This document shows, in pieces, positions 46,635 to 55,623 of a stretch of DNA of 64,000 bases (the first letter of the stretch is position 1; every line of letters begins with the position of its first letter). A program made the translations under genes and the position numbers. The notes beneath the pieces were generated by a model that did no database searches, was not told the origin of the DNA, and was given only the letters and a program-made list of their open reading frames with translations. Origin of the DNA: CAVVDY01 sp963819645 (GTDB taxonomy: Bacteria > Acidobacteriota > Terriglobia > Terriglobales > Acidobacteriaceae); assembly GCA_963819645.1 (NCBI GenBank), contig CAWFWZ010000001.1, positions 62,001-126,000 on the forward strand, in the 5' to 3' direction.

Positions 46635-46729
46635 ATCTGTTCCTCAATGCGCGCGAGTATTGATCTTCTTACAGGCGCCGATGAACCTAATCCTGACCAT
46701 CGACGCCTGCTCTATCAGTGGCCAGAAAT

Positions 46730-47926
46730 TCACACCAGGGTTGAGCCTCGCTGTGCTTCGTCGGCTTCTATCGCCAGCTGGCTCATGAACCGGAAGAAGT
46801 CCTGAGACTGCCCAATGAAGAGGCCGTCCGCAGTGAGCGCTCGCAGCGCTGCGGTTGCCGCGCCCTTGGTCGCCGTCGGACGAACAATCGAGCACGCCGG
46901 AAAGCTGGCGCTCAAGAAAGTAGTTGGTTCCGGGAGAATGAGATTCGTCTGGAAGTCCTCTCCGCCAAAAGGGGGAGAGTTCAAGTCGGGGAAAGTCACC
47001 ATGACTCCCGTCTTGGGATCTCTGACGTTCGCCAACGGCGGAGCATTGCCGGCCTTGTCATGCCAGGTCTGGAAATGCATGATCTCCGTCCCACCAATGC
47101 TTAGCAGGATGCGCAGCACCTCGACGCTGCTTACGCGCTGCGCCAGTTGCGGATACAAGCTGCTGCCGCCCTGCTCGATCCATGCGAAGTGGAAGCCAGC
47201 GGTATTGGCGATGGCCTGGGTGAAGTCGGAGACGACCGCATTGGTACGCGCAGACGGCCGCACGTCGTCATCGGTGCGTGGTATCGCGGGATGCTGGCCA
47301 ACCGCCAGGCTGGGAACAGCGTTGGGGAAGAAAGTGGTGCCGAGATCCGGATTGCCCTTGCGACTGCGATAGCGCGTCCACCAACTCGTGTCCACGGTAA
47401 GCTGCATCAGGTTTGTCAGGCGGCCGATCTGCTGAGCGCCCGTAGCTTTGCTGCTCGGCAAAGTACGGAAACGGTCCAAGCTAACAGGTTCAGCACCCTT
47501 TGAAACCAGATAGGCGTTGATGAATGTCTCGTGCGAGAGCTCGTCGTCGGTGTTGTCGTGAATGTACTGATCCATGTCTCCGTCGAGCTGGCTGACAGCC
47601 TCGGTAAACAATGGATTTCCCGAGCCGCCGGGCACCTCGTCATCCTGGATACCGGCGAGTTCGTTGTACTGCTGCCAGATGTCGCTCTCGATGATCTCGG
47701 CCGCAGCGAGAAACCGCAAAATCGCCGCATCGCCGCCGGAAATACCGGTGATGCGGTCATCCGCGGAAAGAATCTCGGGTAGTAAGGCCGCCGCAGAGAG
47801 AGCCACGCCGGCGACCCCCATTCCCTTTAGAAATGAGCGACGATTCTTGGTGCCTCTTTCTGGCACGGATTCAGATTCGATTGGCTGCTCAGGAAGAGCA
47901 ATGGTGGGGGAGTTTTCTTTTTCCAT
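46730..47926 (-). CDS. Tat-exported ferritin-like domain protein
   Basis: A 398-residue exported protein. Residues about 28-55 form a Tat signal (RRSFLKGMGVAGVALSAAALL). The mature part is a helical ferritin-like domain of the Ferritin_2/DUF4439-like kind: AAAEIIESDIWQQYNELAG, DELSHETFINAYLVSKG (E and H metal-type ligands) and, later, LLSIGGTEIMHFQTWHDKAG with an ExxH pair, suggesting a di-metal site. ATG 47926 follows GGAG at 8-9 bp. Its product needs the Tat system, and tatA follows 95 bp downstream on the same strand. The catalytic role is unknown. Confidence 0.87.
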   Translation of the reverse strand: MEKENSPTIALPEQPIESESVPERGTKNRRSFLKGMGVAGVALSAAALLPEILSADDRITGISGGDAAILRFLAAAEIIESDIWQQYNELAGIQDDEVPGGSGNPLFTEAVSQLDGDMDQYIHDNTDDELSHETFINAYLVSKGAEPVSLDRFRTLPSSKATGAQQIGRLTNLMQLTVDTSWWTRYRSRKGNPDLGTTFFPNAVPSLAVGQHPAIPRTDDDVRPSARTNAVVSDFTQAIANTAGFHFAWIEQGGSSLYPQLAQRVSSVEVLRILLSIGGTEIMHFQTWHDKAGNAPPLANVRDPKTGVMVTFPDLNSPPFGGEDFQTNLILPEPTTFLSASFPACSIVRPTATKGAATAALRALTADGLFIGQSQDFFRFMSQLAIEADEAQRGSTLV

Positions 47927-48583
47927 GTCGAATGCTCCGAAAATTTCGTATTGCAATGAATTCGATTCACCGCAACTGCAGAGTAGGCTGGGAGCACTGC
48001 GTGGGTGTCACAAATGGGTCACTGGTGTGGAAGTATTTGTGCGTTGATCTCAGACAAACAGATGACAACGTGTCGGGTGCCCCACTCATTCCTTCGTTTG
48101 GAATGAGTGGGAAACATAAGGTTGACGGTGCGAAATCACAGACGTTGTACCACACAGACGATTACTCTCACGGATTGAAGGCAGGGTCTGAAACGCTACT
48201 ACCTCAGGGCTTCTCTTCACTTCATCACATTCAGTTCTCGGATATACCTGAACGGCGCGGAGGGCCCTGGTAGATCGCACGACATGTCTGTGGAGGTTCA
48301 ACGTTCGCGAATCCCACTCAATCCAAATGAAGGATTGAGGGGGGCACCCGGCAATCATGAACCCAAATTTCCCGACTGAAGCGAAATGTGGGCCACCCGT
48401 CCTAACCAAAGCTCCTCGTCTCTGGACACGGAAGAGAAAGATTTGGGGATTCTGAGTTTAATGGCGATTTAACACCAGGTACGCAGAAACCGTCCGCGAA
48501 GCGGACAGCATATCTGAGCCCAGCGTTTTAACGCTGGGCGGCGTGGTGTAGCAAGGCGAGTCCCGGTAGGGACGACATATGGA
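47927..48583. repeat. Repeat-rich region upstream of the ferritin-like gene
   Basis: No gene is supported in 657 bp. It holds GGGTGCCCCACTCATTCC...GGAATGAGTGGG palindrome at about 48078-48112, a related CCCACTCAATCC...GGATTGAGG unit at about 48305-48355, and the left REP-like unit of the RAYT locus at 48492-48580. The ferritin-like gene promoter should lie near 47930-48000. Confidence 0.6.
48492..48580. repeat. REP-like unit, left side of the RAYT gene
   Basis: Three hairpins in order: GTCCGCGAAGCGGAC (48492-48506), GCCCAGCG-TTTT-AACGCTGGGC-type (48518-48539) and AGTCCCGGTAGGGACGA (48559-48575), ending ACATAT 4 bp before the transposase stop. The unit recurs inverted at 49083-49172. Confidence 0.75.
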
Positions 48584-49021
48584 TCATCCGAAAACGTACC
48601 GCTCGTCGTAGGTGGCGCCGGATCGGCGGAGCAGAGTCATGAACTCCTGTTCGAATGTCCATTTGCGATGGTGCTCCTCTTGCCCGCCAATATAATTGGC
48701 CACCGGCTGCTTGCGTGATTGGCTCACTCCAAAGGCTCCGTAGCCTTCCTGCCAGGCGAATTTCACGCCGTGTTCGCCCAGCCACCGCGAACTGTTTCCT
48801 TTTATCTCCTGCACCGCCTTCGACAACGAAAGAACCGGATTCAAGGCGACGAGAAGGTGCACGTGGTTACTTGTTCCTCCGGCCGCAAGCAATGTCACCT
48901 TCTTTGCGCGGGCAACGCCAGCTATGTAGCGGCACAGTTCGCTGACGTCAGGTATGAGGTTGGCGCGCTCCTTGGTGCTGAAAACGACGTGGACGAGAAC
49001 CCAAGCGTGGGTGTGAGACAT
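48584..49021 (-). CDS. IS200-like / REP-associated tyrosine transposase (RAYT)
   Basis: A 145-residue single-domain Y1 transposase. The HUH motif is H53-V-H55 in SNHVHLLVAL, and the catalytic tyrosine is probably Y110 in VANYIGGQEEHHRK. Other family features are VHVVFSTKERANLIP near the N-terminus, AWQEGYGAFGVSQS and the final ATYDERYVFG. It nicks single-stranded DNA at hairpins. There is no TnpB. It is flanked on both sides by inverted REP-like units (48492-48580, 49083-49172), the hallmark of RAYT loci. The frame is intact and of full length, so it is possibly active. Confidence 0.92.
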   Translation of the reverse strand: MSHTHAWVLVHVVFSTKERANLIPDVSELCRYIAGVARAKKVTLLAAGGTSNHVHLLVALNPVLSLSKAVQEIKGNSSRWLGEHGVKFAWQEGYGAFGVSQSRKQPVANYIGGQEEHHRKWTFEQEFMTLLRRSGATYDERYVFG

Positions 49022-49030
49022 GGTTGCAGG

Positions 49031-49140
49031 CTATTTGATCCCTCTGGATTGAATCGGTGACGCACGACACGTTGCAAAGTTCATATATCGTCCCTGGCGG
49101 GACTTGCGGCATATTCGCGACTCGACCCAGCGCTGAAGCG
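49031..49140. repeat. 110-bp direct repeat, first copy
   Basis: Nearly identical to 49419-49528 (a few substitutions, for example ACACG/ACATG and CTTGC/CTCGC). It covers the 5' leader of the RAYT gene and half of its right REP-like unit. Confidence 0.8.
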
Positions 49141-49172
49141 CTGGGCTTAGATATGCTGTCCGCTGCGCAGAC
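49083..49172. repeat. REP-like unit, right side of the RAYT gene (inverted)
   Basis: The reverse complement of the left unit: ATATATCGTCCCTGGCGGGACT, then ACCCAGCGCTGAAGCGCTGGGC (49125-49146), then GCTGTCCGCTGCGCAGAC (49155-49172); the order, spacing and hairpin stems match with substitutions. It lies in the leader of the transposase gene. Confidence 0.75.
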
Positions 49173-49418
49173 GAAAACTCCAGACAATCCCGAGCATCTG
49201 AACACTGGCAGTCGTTAGTAGCCGGGGCGCGCCACTGAATCCGTTGTTTGGATTGAGTGAGATCGGGGAACGTTGAAACCCGACGGAGATCGTGCTGTTC
49301 CCAGAATGAGCTGCCGCCAGTCACAACCGGTGGTTATGAAGTGGAGCGACCTACATCCGTGACGGCGCTTGAGACCTGCTCTCACTCCACGAGACGAATC
49401 GGAAACCCGAGCACCCGT

Positions 49419-49528
49419 CTATTTGATCCCTCTGGATTGAATCGGTGACGCACGACATGTTGCAAAGTTCATATATCGTCCCTGGCGGGACTCGCGGCAT
49501 ATTCGCGACTCGACCCAGCGCTGAAGCG
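49419..49528. repeat. 110-bp direct repeat, second copy
   Basis: The second copy of 49031-49140, 278 bp further on. After GCTGAAGCGC it diverges into GCCGCTCTACC, the ending also seen at 20932-20950, so the copy joins another repeat variant. No transposase gene follows. Confidence 0.8.
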
Positions 49529-49561
49529 CCGCTCTACCCGCGCGCAGGAACTGCACTGGCT

Positions 49562-50786
49562 CTATTGTTGCGCCAGTTGCTCGAACTCCTCTGCATAACG
49601 TGGCCAGAGCTTGTCGCCATCGTAGGACTGCGCGAAAGCCTGCCCGCGCTGGCCCATACTGTTTCGCAATTGATCGTCATTCAGCAGGCGGGTAATCTGC
49701 TGAGCCAGGACCGTAGCATCGCCAAACGGAACCAGCGCACCGCCGTCGCAACTCGTTACCAGCTCACGCGAGACGGCGATATCAGCCGCGATCACCGGCT
49801 TGGCATTCGCCCACGCCTCAAGCAATACCAGTCCTAACGATTCCACGCGCGACGGCTGCACAACGATGTCGGCGGCGGCCAGCAGGTCGCGCTTCTGCTC
49901 GTCTGCAAACGGGGGCAGATTGACGAAGTGCGGTGAGTTCGATGCATTCTGGGCTACGTACTCATCAAACGCGCGCAGGCTCGGTCCTGCCATCACCAGC
50001 GAAGCCGTCAGAGCCGGACTTCCAAAGCTGCTTCATCGCTTCGATCAGCGTGATCGAGCCCTTCTCGTAGGCCTTCATGCCCAGGTGAAGAACGACAGGC
50101 CCGGTGATTCCGTGCTGCGCACGAATGCGGTCTCCATCGCCGCCGGTGGCGAGCTTCATGTCGAAGCCCAGGCCGTAGACCGCGAGTTTCTCGGGCGTAA
50201 CTCCCAGTTCGATCAACTTCGATTGCTCGGCGGCCGTCATGCAAAGCACTCGCCGGCACTGTTGTAACAACTCGATCTGATAAGGCTGCACGTAGTGCTT
50301 CGCTACTTCTGTGTTGGCCTCTTCGCCCAGATGCGTGCAAGGAGTAGCGATGACGGGAACCCGGCGATGTTCCGCCGCTTCGATTCCGGCGTAGATCAGG
50401 TTGTTGTAAGGCAAGGGGCCAACGTGAAAGAGGTCTGCATCAAGGCTGCGCAGCGCAGCGCGCAATCCTGGGACGTGAAACGAAGGTCGCCAGAACGGGG
50501 CCTTCCAGCGCCAATACGGAACCAAGCCGAGGAAGCGCGACGCGCGGCGGGCCCATCGGTTGTAAGACACCGGGAAGCGCCGAATCCTGACGCCATCAAC
50601 GGTAGAATCGCCGGCAGGAAAGGTCTTGAATCCAGGCAGCCAGAGCGATTCGAGGTCTTGCGCCGTGGTGGTGAAGACCGTGACACGATGCCCTCGCTCG
50701 ACCAGGCAGCGCGCAATCGACAGCATCGAGTTTTCGTAGCCGCCGCGATAGGGATAGAAGCGGGGCACGACAAAGACGGCGTGCAT
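49562..50786 (-). CDS. GT4-family glycosyltransferase, frameshifted
   Basis: A cytoplasmic glycosyltransferase with GT-B fold of about 407 residues. ATG 50786 starts MHAVFVVPRFYPYRGGYENS, with the glycine loop of GT4 enzymes. The N-domain also has HRVTVFTTTAQD and the middle ATPCTHLGEEANTEV and EQSKLIELGVTPEKLAVYGLG. The frame changes near 50000-50010, then the nucleotide-sugar site ADIVVQPSRVESLGLVLLEA with the EX7E motif (E in ESLGLVLLE), followed by PVIAADIAVSREL and a C-terminal helix. The break is probably an indel. Its acceptor is unknown; it stands alone rather than in a polysaccharide cluster. Confidence 0.87.
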
Positions 50787-50842
50787 CAAGAATGAATGCT
50801 AAATGATGAAGCAGATTTTCGAGTGCGAAGGTGTCAGCGAGC

Positions 50843-51428
50843 TCAGTGGTTCTGGGCGGTCAGGTCGCTCATACCGCGCAGCACATTGAGCTCTTCGTCA
50901 CTGAAGTTGCTGCGATATTCATTGGAGTTGAGGAGCTGGTTCCGCTGATCAGGCGGCAGGTCACGCAACTGACGGTAGGCCTGATTGACCTTGCTCTGAC
51001 GGTCCGCCGGCATGGCCTTGTAACGTTGGAACAGTCCCTGCGCCTTCTGCTGCTGGTCCGGCGTCAGGTGCTCGAACGACTCCATGCGATTCAACACCTT
51101 CGCCTTTTCGTCAGGGCGAGAGATTGTCGAACCGGTGCAACCGATCGATGAGTTTCTGTTGCTCACCGGGGGAGAGACTGCGGAAGTGCGGATCCTGCCG
51201 AAGCTGTTGCTCCTGCTGGGGCACCGGCTTGTTGAAATTTTGGCGGAGCCAATCACCGCGATGTGGCCCCGGGCCGTTCACGTGGAACTGCCCGCCAGCC
51301 TGTGAATTGGGGTGTCCGGGTGGTGGCGATTCGTTCCGGTGCTGCTGCTGCCAGCCCGGATAGGCGAGGCACGACAGCGTTCCTGATGTAACCATCAGGC
51401 CAACCAGAATGATTCTGCACACACGCAC
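50843..51428 (-). CDS. DUF3106-family secreted protein, frameshifted
   Basis: An exported protein of about 195 residues. The N-terminus is a signal peptide (MRVCRIILVGLMVTSGTLSC) followed by a His/Pro/Gln-rich stretch (HRNESPPPGHPNSQ). Then come repeats of the DUF3106 kind: HFRSLSPGEQQKLIDRLHRFD, and, after a frame change near 51115-51125, FEHLTPDQQQKAQGLFQRYK, LPPDQRNQLLNSNEYRSNFS. Each LxPxxQ-R repeat packs as short helices. It follows the anti-sigma gene by 12 bp and completes the sigma/anti-sigma/DUF3106 set common in Acidobacteria; it may be a periplasmic sensor or a regulon member. The break is probably an indel. Confidence 0.82.
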
Positions 51429-51440
51429 AGCTCTATTCCT

Positions 51441-51917
51441 TTACTCCGTCTGTGATTGTCCGTCAAGAGCGTCAAATTCGGAAAACAAATCGGCATGGCC
51501 GTCCAAATACTGCAGGTCAGAGACTGCAGTCGTGGTTGTGGAAGTTCGAACCACGCCATCGTTGCCGGCCATCGTCACCCGTCCCAGATTGAAGTGCCCA
51601 GTTTCCAGCAAGCCTGCTCCGAGCGCGATGAGAGCGGCAGCCGCGGTAGCCACCATCGGGCGGCGGACCCAACCCATCCATGGGAACGAGCGCTTCGCCG
51701 CTTCCTCCCGCGCGCGTGCGCGCAAACGGGAAGAGAAGTAGGGCGACGGTTCCGGCGCTTGCCACTCATCGAGCAAGGCCATGGTTTGCTGGAACGAGGC
51801 CAGTTCTTCCGAGCAAGCCGCGCACCCATGCAAGTGCTCGCGCAGACCGGCGCTCATCTTTTCCGGACCGCTCAGCACCGCTTCCATCAATTCCGAACGA
51901 AGCTTTTCGCAATTCAT
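51441..51917 (-). CDS. Anti-sigma factor with zinc-finger domain
   Basis: A 158-residue membrane protein. The N-terminal zinc-finger anti-sigma domain has H28-x3-C32-x2-C35 (HLHGCAAC) and MNCEKLRSELMEAVLSG; one transmembrane segment is at about 88-105 (MVATAAAALIALGAGLL). The C-terminal 50 residues are periplasmic and acidic. It would hold the sigma factor encoded 21 bp upstream at the membrane and release it on a signal. ATG 51917 is clear. It is one operon with the sigma factor and the DUF3106 gene. Confidence 0.9.
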   Translation of the reverse strand: MNCEKLRSELMEAVLSGPEKMSAGLREHLHGCAACSEELASFQQTMALLDEWQAPEPSPYFSSRLRARAREEAAKRSFPWMGWVRRPMVATAAAALIALGAGLLETGHFNLGRVTMAGNDGVVRTSTTTTAVSDLQYLDGHADLFSEFDALDGQSQTE

Positions 51918-51938
51918 AATGCCACTTCCTGCACACCG

Positions 51939-52751
51939 CTAAATAAACGACTTCAAGGTTTCGCGCAGAGTTTCGTAGGCGCGAAACAGTAACGACTTGG
52001 TTGCCGACTCACTCAATTTCAGAACGCCGGCAATCTGCTTGTAATCCAACCCCTGATACTTGTGCATGATCACGGCCAGGCGCTGGCGCTCAGGCAGAGC
52101 GTCGACGTGTTTACGGATCGCATCCAGCCGCTCGCGCCGCAGGATCGCCTGCTCGGCGTTGAGGCTGTGATCGGGCACATCCACCGTCATGCCGGTTTCG
52201 CTGTCCGGCTCATCGATACAAACCGTATTCTCCGGGCGCTCGTACTTGTTATCGCGCGCGTGATTCACCGCAAGGTTGGTCGCAATGCGATACAACCAGG
52301 TAGTGAACTTGGCGCTGGCCGCATAGGTCTGCCGGGAGCGATAAACCCGAAGGAAAACCTCCTGCGCCAGTTCCTCTGCCACCGACTGATTGCGCGTCAT
52401 GCGATACATGAAGCTGATCATCGGCCGGCGATATTTTTCGACCAGATAATCGAACGCAGAGTCGTCCCCGGCGGCCACGCGCAGCATGACCTCCGCGTCA
52501 CTCAGCACCTGAAGCATGCCTGGATCGCTCAATCGTCCCTGATCCGCGCCGACTAACACCGGAGTGCCACACTGCGGGGATCTCGCCCCTGGAACAACAC
52601 GATTTAGCGCGATGCTGCCCACATCGCTTGTAACCCGGTTGCCTGCCGAAAGTTGTCTGGCCCCAAGCCACGCCGGAAGCTCTCGATCCGCCTCACCAGA
52701 GGGCGGTTTGGCTCCTCGCCGGGCCCGGACCGCTTTTCCCAACTCATTCAC
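51939..52751 (-). CDS. ECF RNA polymerase sigma factor (RpoE-like)
   Basis: A 270-residue frame; the conserved part begins at about residue 79 (MLQVLSDAEVMLRVAAG, ATG 52517), so the first 78 residues may be untranslated leader. Region 2 has FDYLVEKYRRPMISFMYRMTRNQSVAEELAQEVFLRVYR and TTWLYRIATNLAVNHARD (given here in motif pieces), and region 4 has LPERQRLAVIMHKYQGLDYKQ and LSESATKSLLFRAYETLRE. It recognises promoters of an envelope-stress-type regulon and is controlled by the adjacent anti-sigma factor. The start is unsettled: 52751 or 52517. Confidence 0.9.
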   Translation of the reverse strand: MNELGKAVRARRGAKPPSGEADRELPAWLGARQLSAGNRVTSDVGSIALNRVVPGARSPQCGTPVLVGADQGRLSDPGMLQVLSDAEVMLRVAAGDDSAFDYLVEKYRRPMISFMYRMTRNQSVAEELAQEVFLRVYRSRQTYAASAKFTTWLYRIATNLAVNHARDNKYERPENTVCIDEPDSETGMTVDVPDHSLNAEQAILRRERLDAIRKHVDALPERQRLAVIMHKYQGLDYKQIAGVLKLSESATKSLLFRAYETLRETLKSFI

Positions 52752-52806
52752 ACCATTGTGCTACGCGGGCAGCAGCGCAAGTCAGTATTATGCACCCTGA
52801 GGGGAA

Positions 52807-53319
52807 TTGTGGCTAAATCCGTTAGATGTCGCGGCGAAGGCGGCCCTTCTGGCTATGGTGTTGGCCGCGGTGCCGGGTGTGGCCCAGCAGCCAAACGCAG
52901 CCGCTGCGGACGATACAGCGCAAGCGCCGGCCCAGGCTGCCCAGCAGCCACTCGACCTGCAGGAGGCGGTGGCTCATGATGTTCTGGAGCCATTGCAGGC
53001 CGGAATGGAGAGCCTCGACCTCAAGCAGGTTCTCTCGGTCTTCGATGAGCAGACGGTTCCGGACTACCCCCAGTTCCGAGACCAGATGAAGGCGTTGCTC
53101 GAGGCTTATGCGGCTGTGCGATTCCGGTACAAGATACTGCAAGCCAGCTCTAGTGATCACCATGCCTCCATGACCTGCGAAATCGATTTGGAAGCCACTC
53201 CCCTCGACGGCGGTCAACTGCCGACGCGACGCAGCACACAAATGAGTCTGCAACTGACGCAGACACCAAAGGGATGGCGAATTTCGAACTTCAGCCCAAG
53301 CGACTTCTTCACCCAGTAA
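52807..53319 (+). CDS. Secreted protein of unknown function, NTF2-like
   Basis: A 170-residue exported protein. The N-terminus KAALLAMVLAAVPGVAQQ is a signal peptide, followed by an Ala/Gln-rich linker. The mature part (from about 50) has MESLDLKQVLSVFDEQTVPDY, MKALLEAYAAVRFRYKILQ and MSLQLTQTPKGWRISNFSP, a pattern like SnoaL/NTF2-fold nuclear-transport-like proteins. The start is uncertain: TTG 52807 directly after GGGGAA is a poor fit, and no ATG exists before the hydrophobic core. It is divergent from the sigma factor and may be in its regulon. Confidence 0.72.
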   Translation: MWLNPLDVAAKAALLAMVLAAVPGVAQQPNAAAADDTAQAPAQAAQQPLDLQEAVAHDVLEPLQAGMESLDLKQVLSVFDEQTVPDYPQFRDQMKALLEAYAAVRFRYKILQASSSDHHASMTCEIDLEATPLDGGQLPTRRSTQMSLQLTQTPKGWRISNFSPSDFFTQ

Positions 53320-53329
53320 CGCCGTTCCT

Positions 53330-53767
53330 ATGAAGCGCGACTATCCCGACCGGCCGATCCTTGGAGTAGGCGCCGTCATCGTGAGCCAGGGGCGTGCGCT
53401 GCTGGTCCGTCGCGCTACCGAGCCGCTCAAAGGCGAGTGGTCGGTTCCCGGAGGCGTCCTGGAACTGGGCGAGAAGCTGCACGACGGCGTGCGACGCGAG
53501 GTGCTGGAAGAGACCGGCCTGCAAGTCGAACCCCAGCAAGTGCTGGAGGTCTTCGACAGCATCTTCAACGACCAGCAGGGTCGCACCCAATATCACTTCG
53601 TGCTGATCGACTACCTGTGCAGCGTTACGCGGGGCGAGGCGCGCGCGGGCAGCGACGTCAGCGAAGTCAAATGGGTGGCCGAGGACGAGCTTGCCGCGCT
53701 GGAGCTACGGGAGTCGATCGAACGGGTGCTGCGGAAGGGGCTGACCGCACAACGGTCATCAAGTTGA
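53330..53767 (+). CDS. Nudix hydrolase
   Basis: A 145-residue Nudix-fold pyrophosphohydrolase. The Nudix box reads GGVLELGEKLHDGVRREV followed by LEETGLQ, matching Gx5Ex7REUxEExGU with all metal-binding Glu. The N-terminal strand is ILGVGAVIVSQGRALLVRRA and the C-terminal part is VKWVAEDELAALEL. Substrates of such enzymes are nucleoside diphosphates linked to another moiety (ADP-ribose, mutagenic NTPs); it cannot be resolved here. It starts 10 bp after the preceding stop, so likely cotranscribed. Confidence 0.92.
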   Translation: MKRDYPDRPILGVGAVIVSQGRALLVRRATEPLKGEWSVPGGVLELGEKLHDGVRREVLEETGLQVEPQQVLEVFDSIFNDQQGRTQYHFVLIDYLCSVTRGEARAGSDVSEVKWVAEDELAALELRESIERVLRKGLTAQRSSS

Positions 53768-53921
53768 GAGCCCAGACCGCGCTAGTTAAGAATGGTTAAG
53801 CCTTGCTCGCGAGTTGCAACCCTATGCAACTAAGGCTCTTAGTGCGTCCTGAGCACCGTACTCCGGCAGCGTCGAAACACGCGTAATCCCATCTAATTAA
53901 ATAGAGGTTAAAGAAAAGAAT

Positions 53922-54930
53922 ATGAAGCTGTCATGGTGGAAAGCCCTCGGTGGGTTGGTCCTGGCAGCAATGTTGAGCGTGCCCGCCTGGGCCGCGAATG
54001 CAGCGCTGCCCGGAACTCTGAATTATGTCGAGGGACAGGCAAATGTAGGTGACCAGTCGCTGAATGCCAAGCAGATCGGTTCCGTAGAGCTTCAGCCCGG
54101 AGAGACACTCGACACCCAGAACGGTAAGGCGGAAATCCTGCTTACTCCAGGCGTGTTCCTGCGGGTGGGCGACAACGGCGAGGCGCAACTCGTCTCGTCG
54201 AACCTGACCAACACGGAAGCTCGCATCGACAAAGGGCAGGCGATGGTCGAGGTCGCCGAGATTCACAAAGACAACCTGCTGCGCATTGCCAGCGACGGCG
54301 CGACCACGCAGCTGCTCAAGACCGGTCTGTATGGATTTGACGCCGACAGTGGCGCGGTGCGAGTGTTCAAGGGCGAAGCGCTGGTGCAGGATGCCGACCA
54401 GAACGTGAAGGTTAAAGGCGGCCACGAGGTCGACCTGAATGCCGGCGGAAAGCTGAAGTCGCGCAAGTTCGATAAGAAGTCGTACGAGCAGAGCGATCTG
54501 TATCGCTTCAGCAATCTACGCTCCGAGTACCTGGCGGAAGCCAATGTCGATGCGGCCCGCACGTACTACGCCGGCGGCCCTGGTTGGTACGGACCAGGCT
54601 GGTACTGGGATCCGTTCTTTACGTCGTATACCTGGATTCCCGGTAACGGAGTTTTGTACAGCCCGTTTGGCTGGGGATTCTATTCGCCGGGATTCGTGTC
54701 CTATGCGCCCGATCTTTTACGGCGGCGGATATTATCCGTATCGCTGGGGCTACTACCATCGGCCGATAGCCGGAGCAGTAGGTGTGCGGCATCCGGGCGT
54801 GCCACGCGTCGGTGGGTCGCGGCCGATGACCGGCTTTCATGCGGGTGCTCCTGCCGGCCACTTTGGCGTGATGGGCGGCGGATTCCACGGCGGGAGCGGT
54901 GGCTTCCGGGGCAGCCCACGACCCAGATAA
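53922..54930 (+). CDS. FecR-domain secreted protein with Gly/Tyr/His-rich C-terminus, frameshifted
   Basis: An exported protein of about 335 residues. The signal peptide is MKLSWWKALGGLVLAAMLSVPAWA. The FecR-like beta-domain spans about 30-175 (LNYVEGQANVGDQ, LQPGETLDTQNGKAEILLTP, GVFLRVGDNGEAQLVS). The C-terminal third is rich in Gly, Tyr, Trp and Pro (GPGWYGPGWYWDPFF, YYPYRWGYYHRP) and ends with Gly/His/Phe repeats (GFHAGAPAGHFGVMGGGFHGG). The frame changes near 54710-54720; the composition continues unbroken, suggesting an indel. A tail of this kind may be surface-exposed and unstructured. Function unknown. Confidence 0.82.
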
Positions 54931-54952
54931 GCCGCTGCCAGACGGGTTACCC

Positions 54953-55101
54953 GGGTGGAGTACGCCCTTCAGGCGTACAAATGCGCGGCACTGGAGGGCA
55001 TGCGGCTTTAGCCGCTGAGGTATAGGTCAACCTCTCACCTCAGCGGCTGAGCCGCCGATCCTAGGCGCGATTGCTGCACGCCTGAAGGGCGTGCTCCACC
55101 C
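54953..55101. repeat. Second copy of the 153-bp inverted-repeat element
   Basis: The left arm (54953-54979, GGGTGGAGTACGCCCTTCAG) and right arm (55075-55101, ...GGGCGTGCTCCACCC) are near-perfect inverted repeats and match the element at 15928-16080 at both ends. The interior has GCGGCTTTAGCCGC and CTCAGCGGCTGAGCCG. It lies between two convergent genes. Confidence 0.75.
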
Positions 55102-55140
55102 AGACTGCACTTACTCTTGATCTGCCCTGAGCCGGGTTCA

Positions 55141-55623
55141 TCACAATTTCTTCAGCGCGTCGATGATCTCTTCCGGTTCAGGAGCGCGGTTTAGCGGATA
55201 AAGTTTGGCGAACGCGATCTTTCCCTGTTTGTCGACCACGTAAATGGCTCGCTCGCTGACTCCCGGCAGCGGATCACCTTCGCGCAGAATTCCATACTTC
55301 GCCGCCACGTCGCCGTGGGGGAAGAAGTCGCTGGCTAGCGGAAGGTTCAGCATCCCGATCTCTTTTTTCTGCCAGGCGGTGTGGCTGGGAATGGAATCGA
55401 CGCTGATCCCGATAACGTCTGCGTTGTAGCCCGCGAACTTCTCCAGTTCGGCGTTAAAGGCCGGCAACTCCGCCGTACACACGGGCGTCCAGTCGGCCGG
55501 ATAAAAGACCAGAACAACATTCTTGCCGCGATACTCACTCAGCTTTACGCGCTGCCGAATATTGCCTACGACCGCCGGCAGATCGAAATCCGGCGCTTCA
55601 TCACCTACGTTCAAAGGTGCCAT
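55141..55623 (-). CDS. Peroxiredoxin (AhpC/TSA family)
   Basis: A 160-residue thiol peroxidase reducing H2O2 and organic hydroperoxides. The thioredoxin-like fold has DEAPDFDLPAVVGN, the peroxidatic Cys C49 in PADWTPVCTAELPAF with the upstream Pro/Thr of the PxxxTxxC motif, and a conserved Arg later in GVSERAIYVVDKQGKI. No second conserved Cys is seen near the C-terminus, suggesting a 1-Cys or AhpE/BCP-like type. ATG 55623 has a weak RBS. It is convergent with the FecR gene across a repeat element. Confidence 0.93.
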   Translation of the reverse strand: MAPLNVGDEAPDFDLPAVVGNIRQRVKLSEYRGKNVVLVFYPADWTPVCTAELPAFNAELEKFAGYNADVIGISVDSIPSHTAWQKKEIGMLNLPLASDFFPHGDVAAKYGILREGDPLPGVSERAIYVVDKQGKIAFAKLYPLNRAPEPEEIIDALKKL

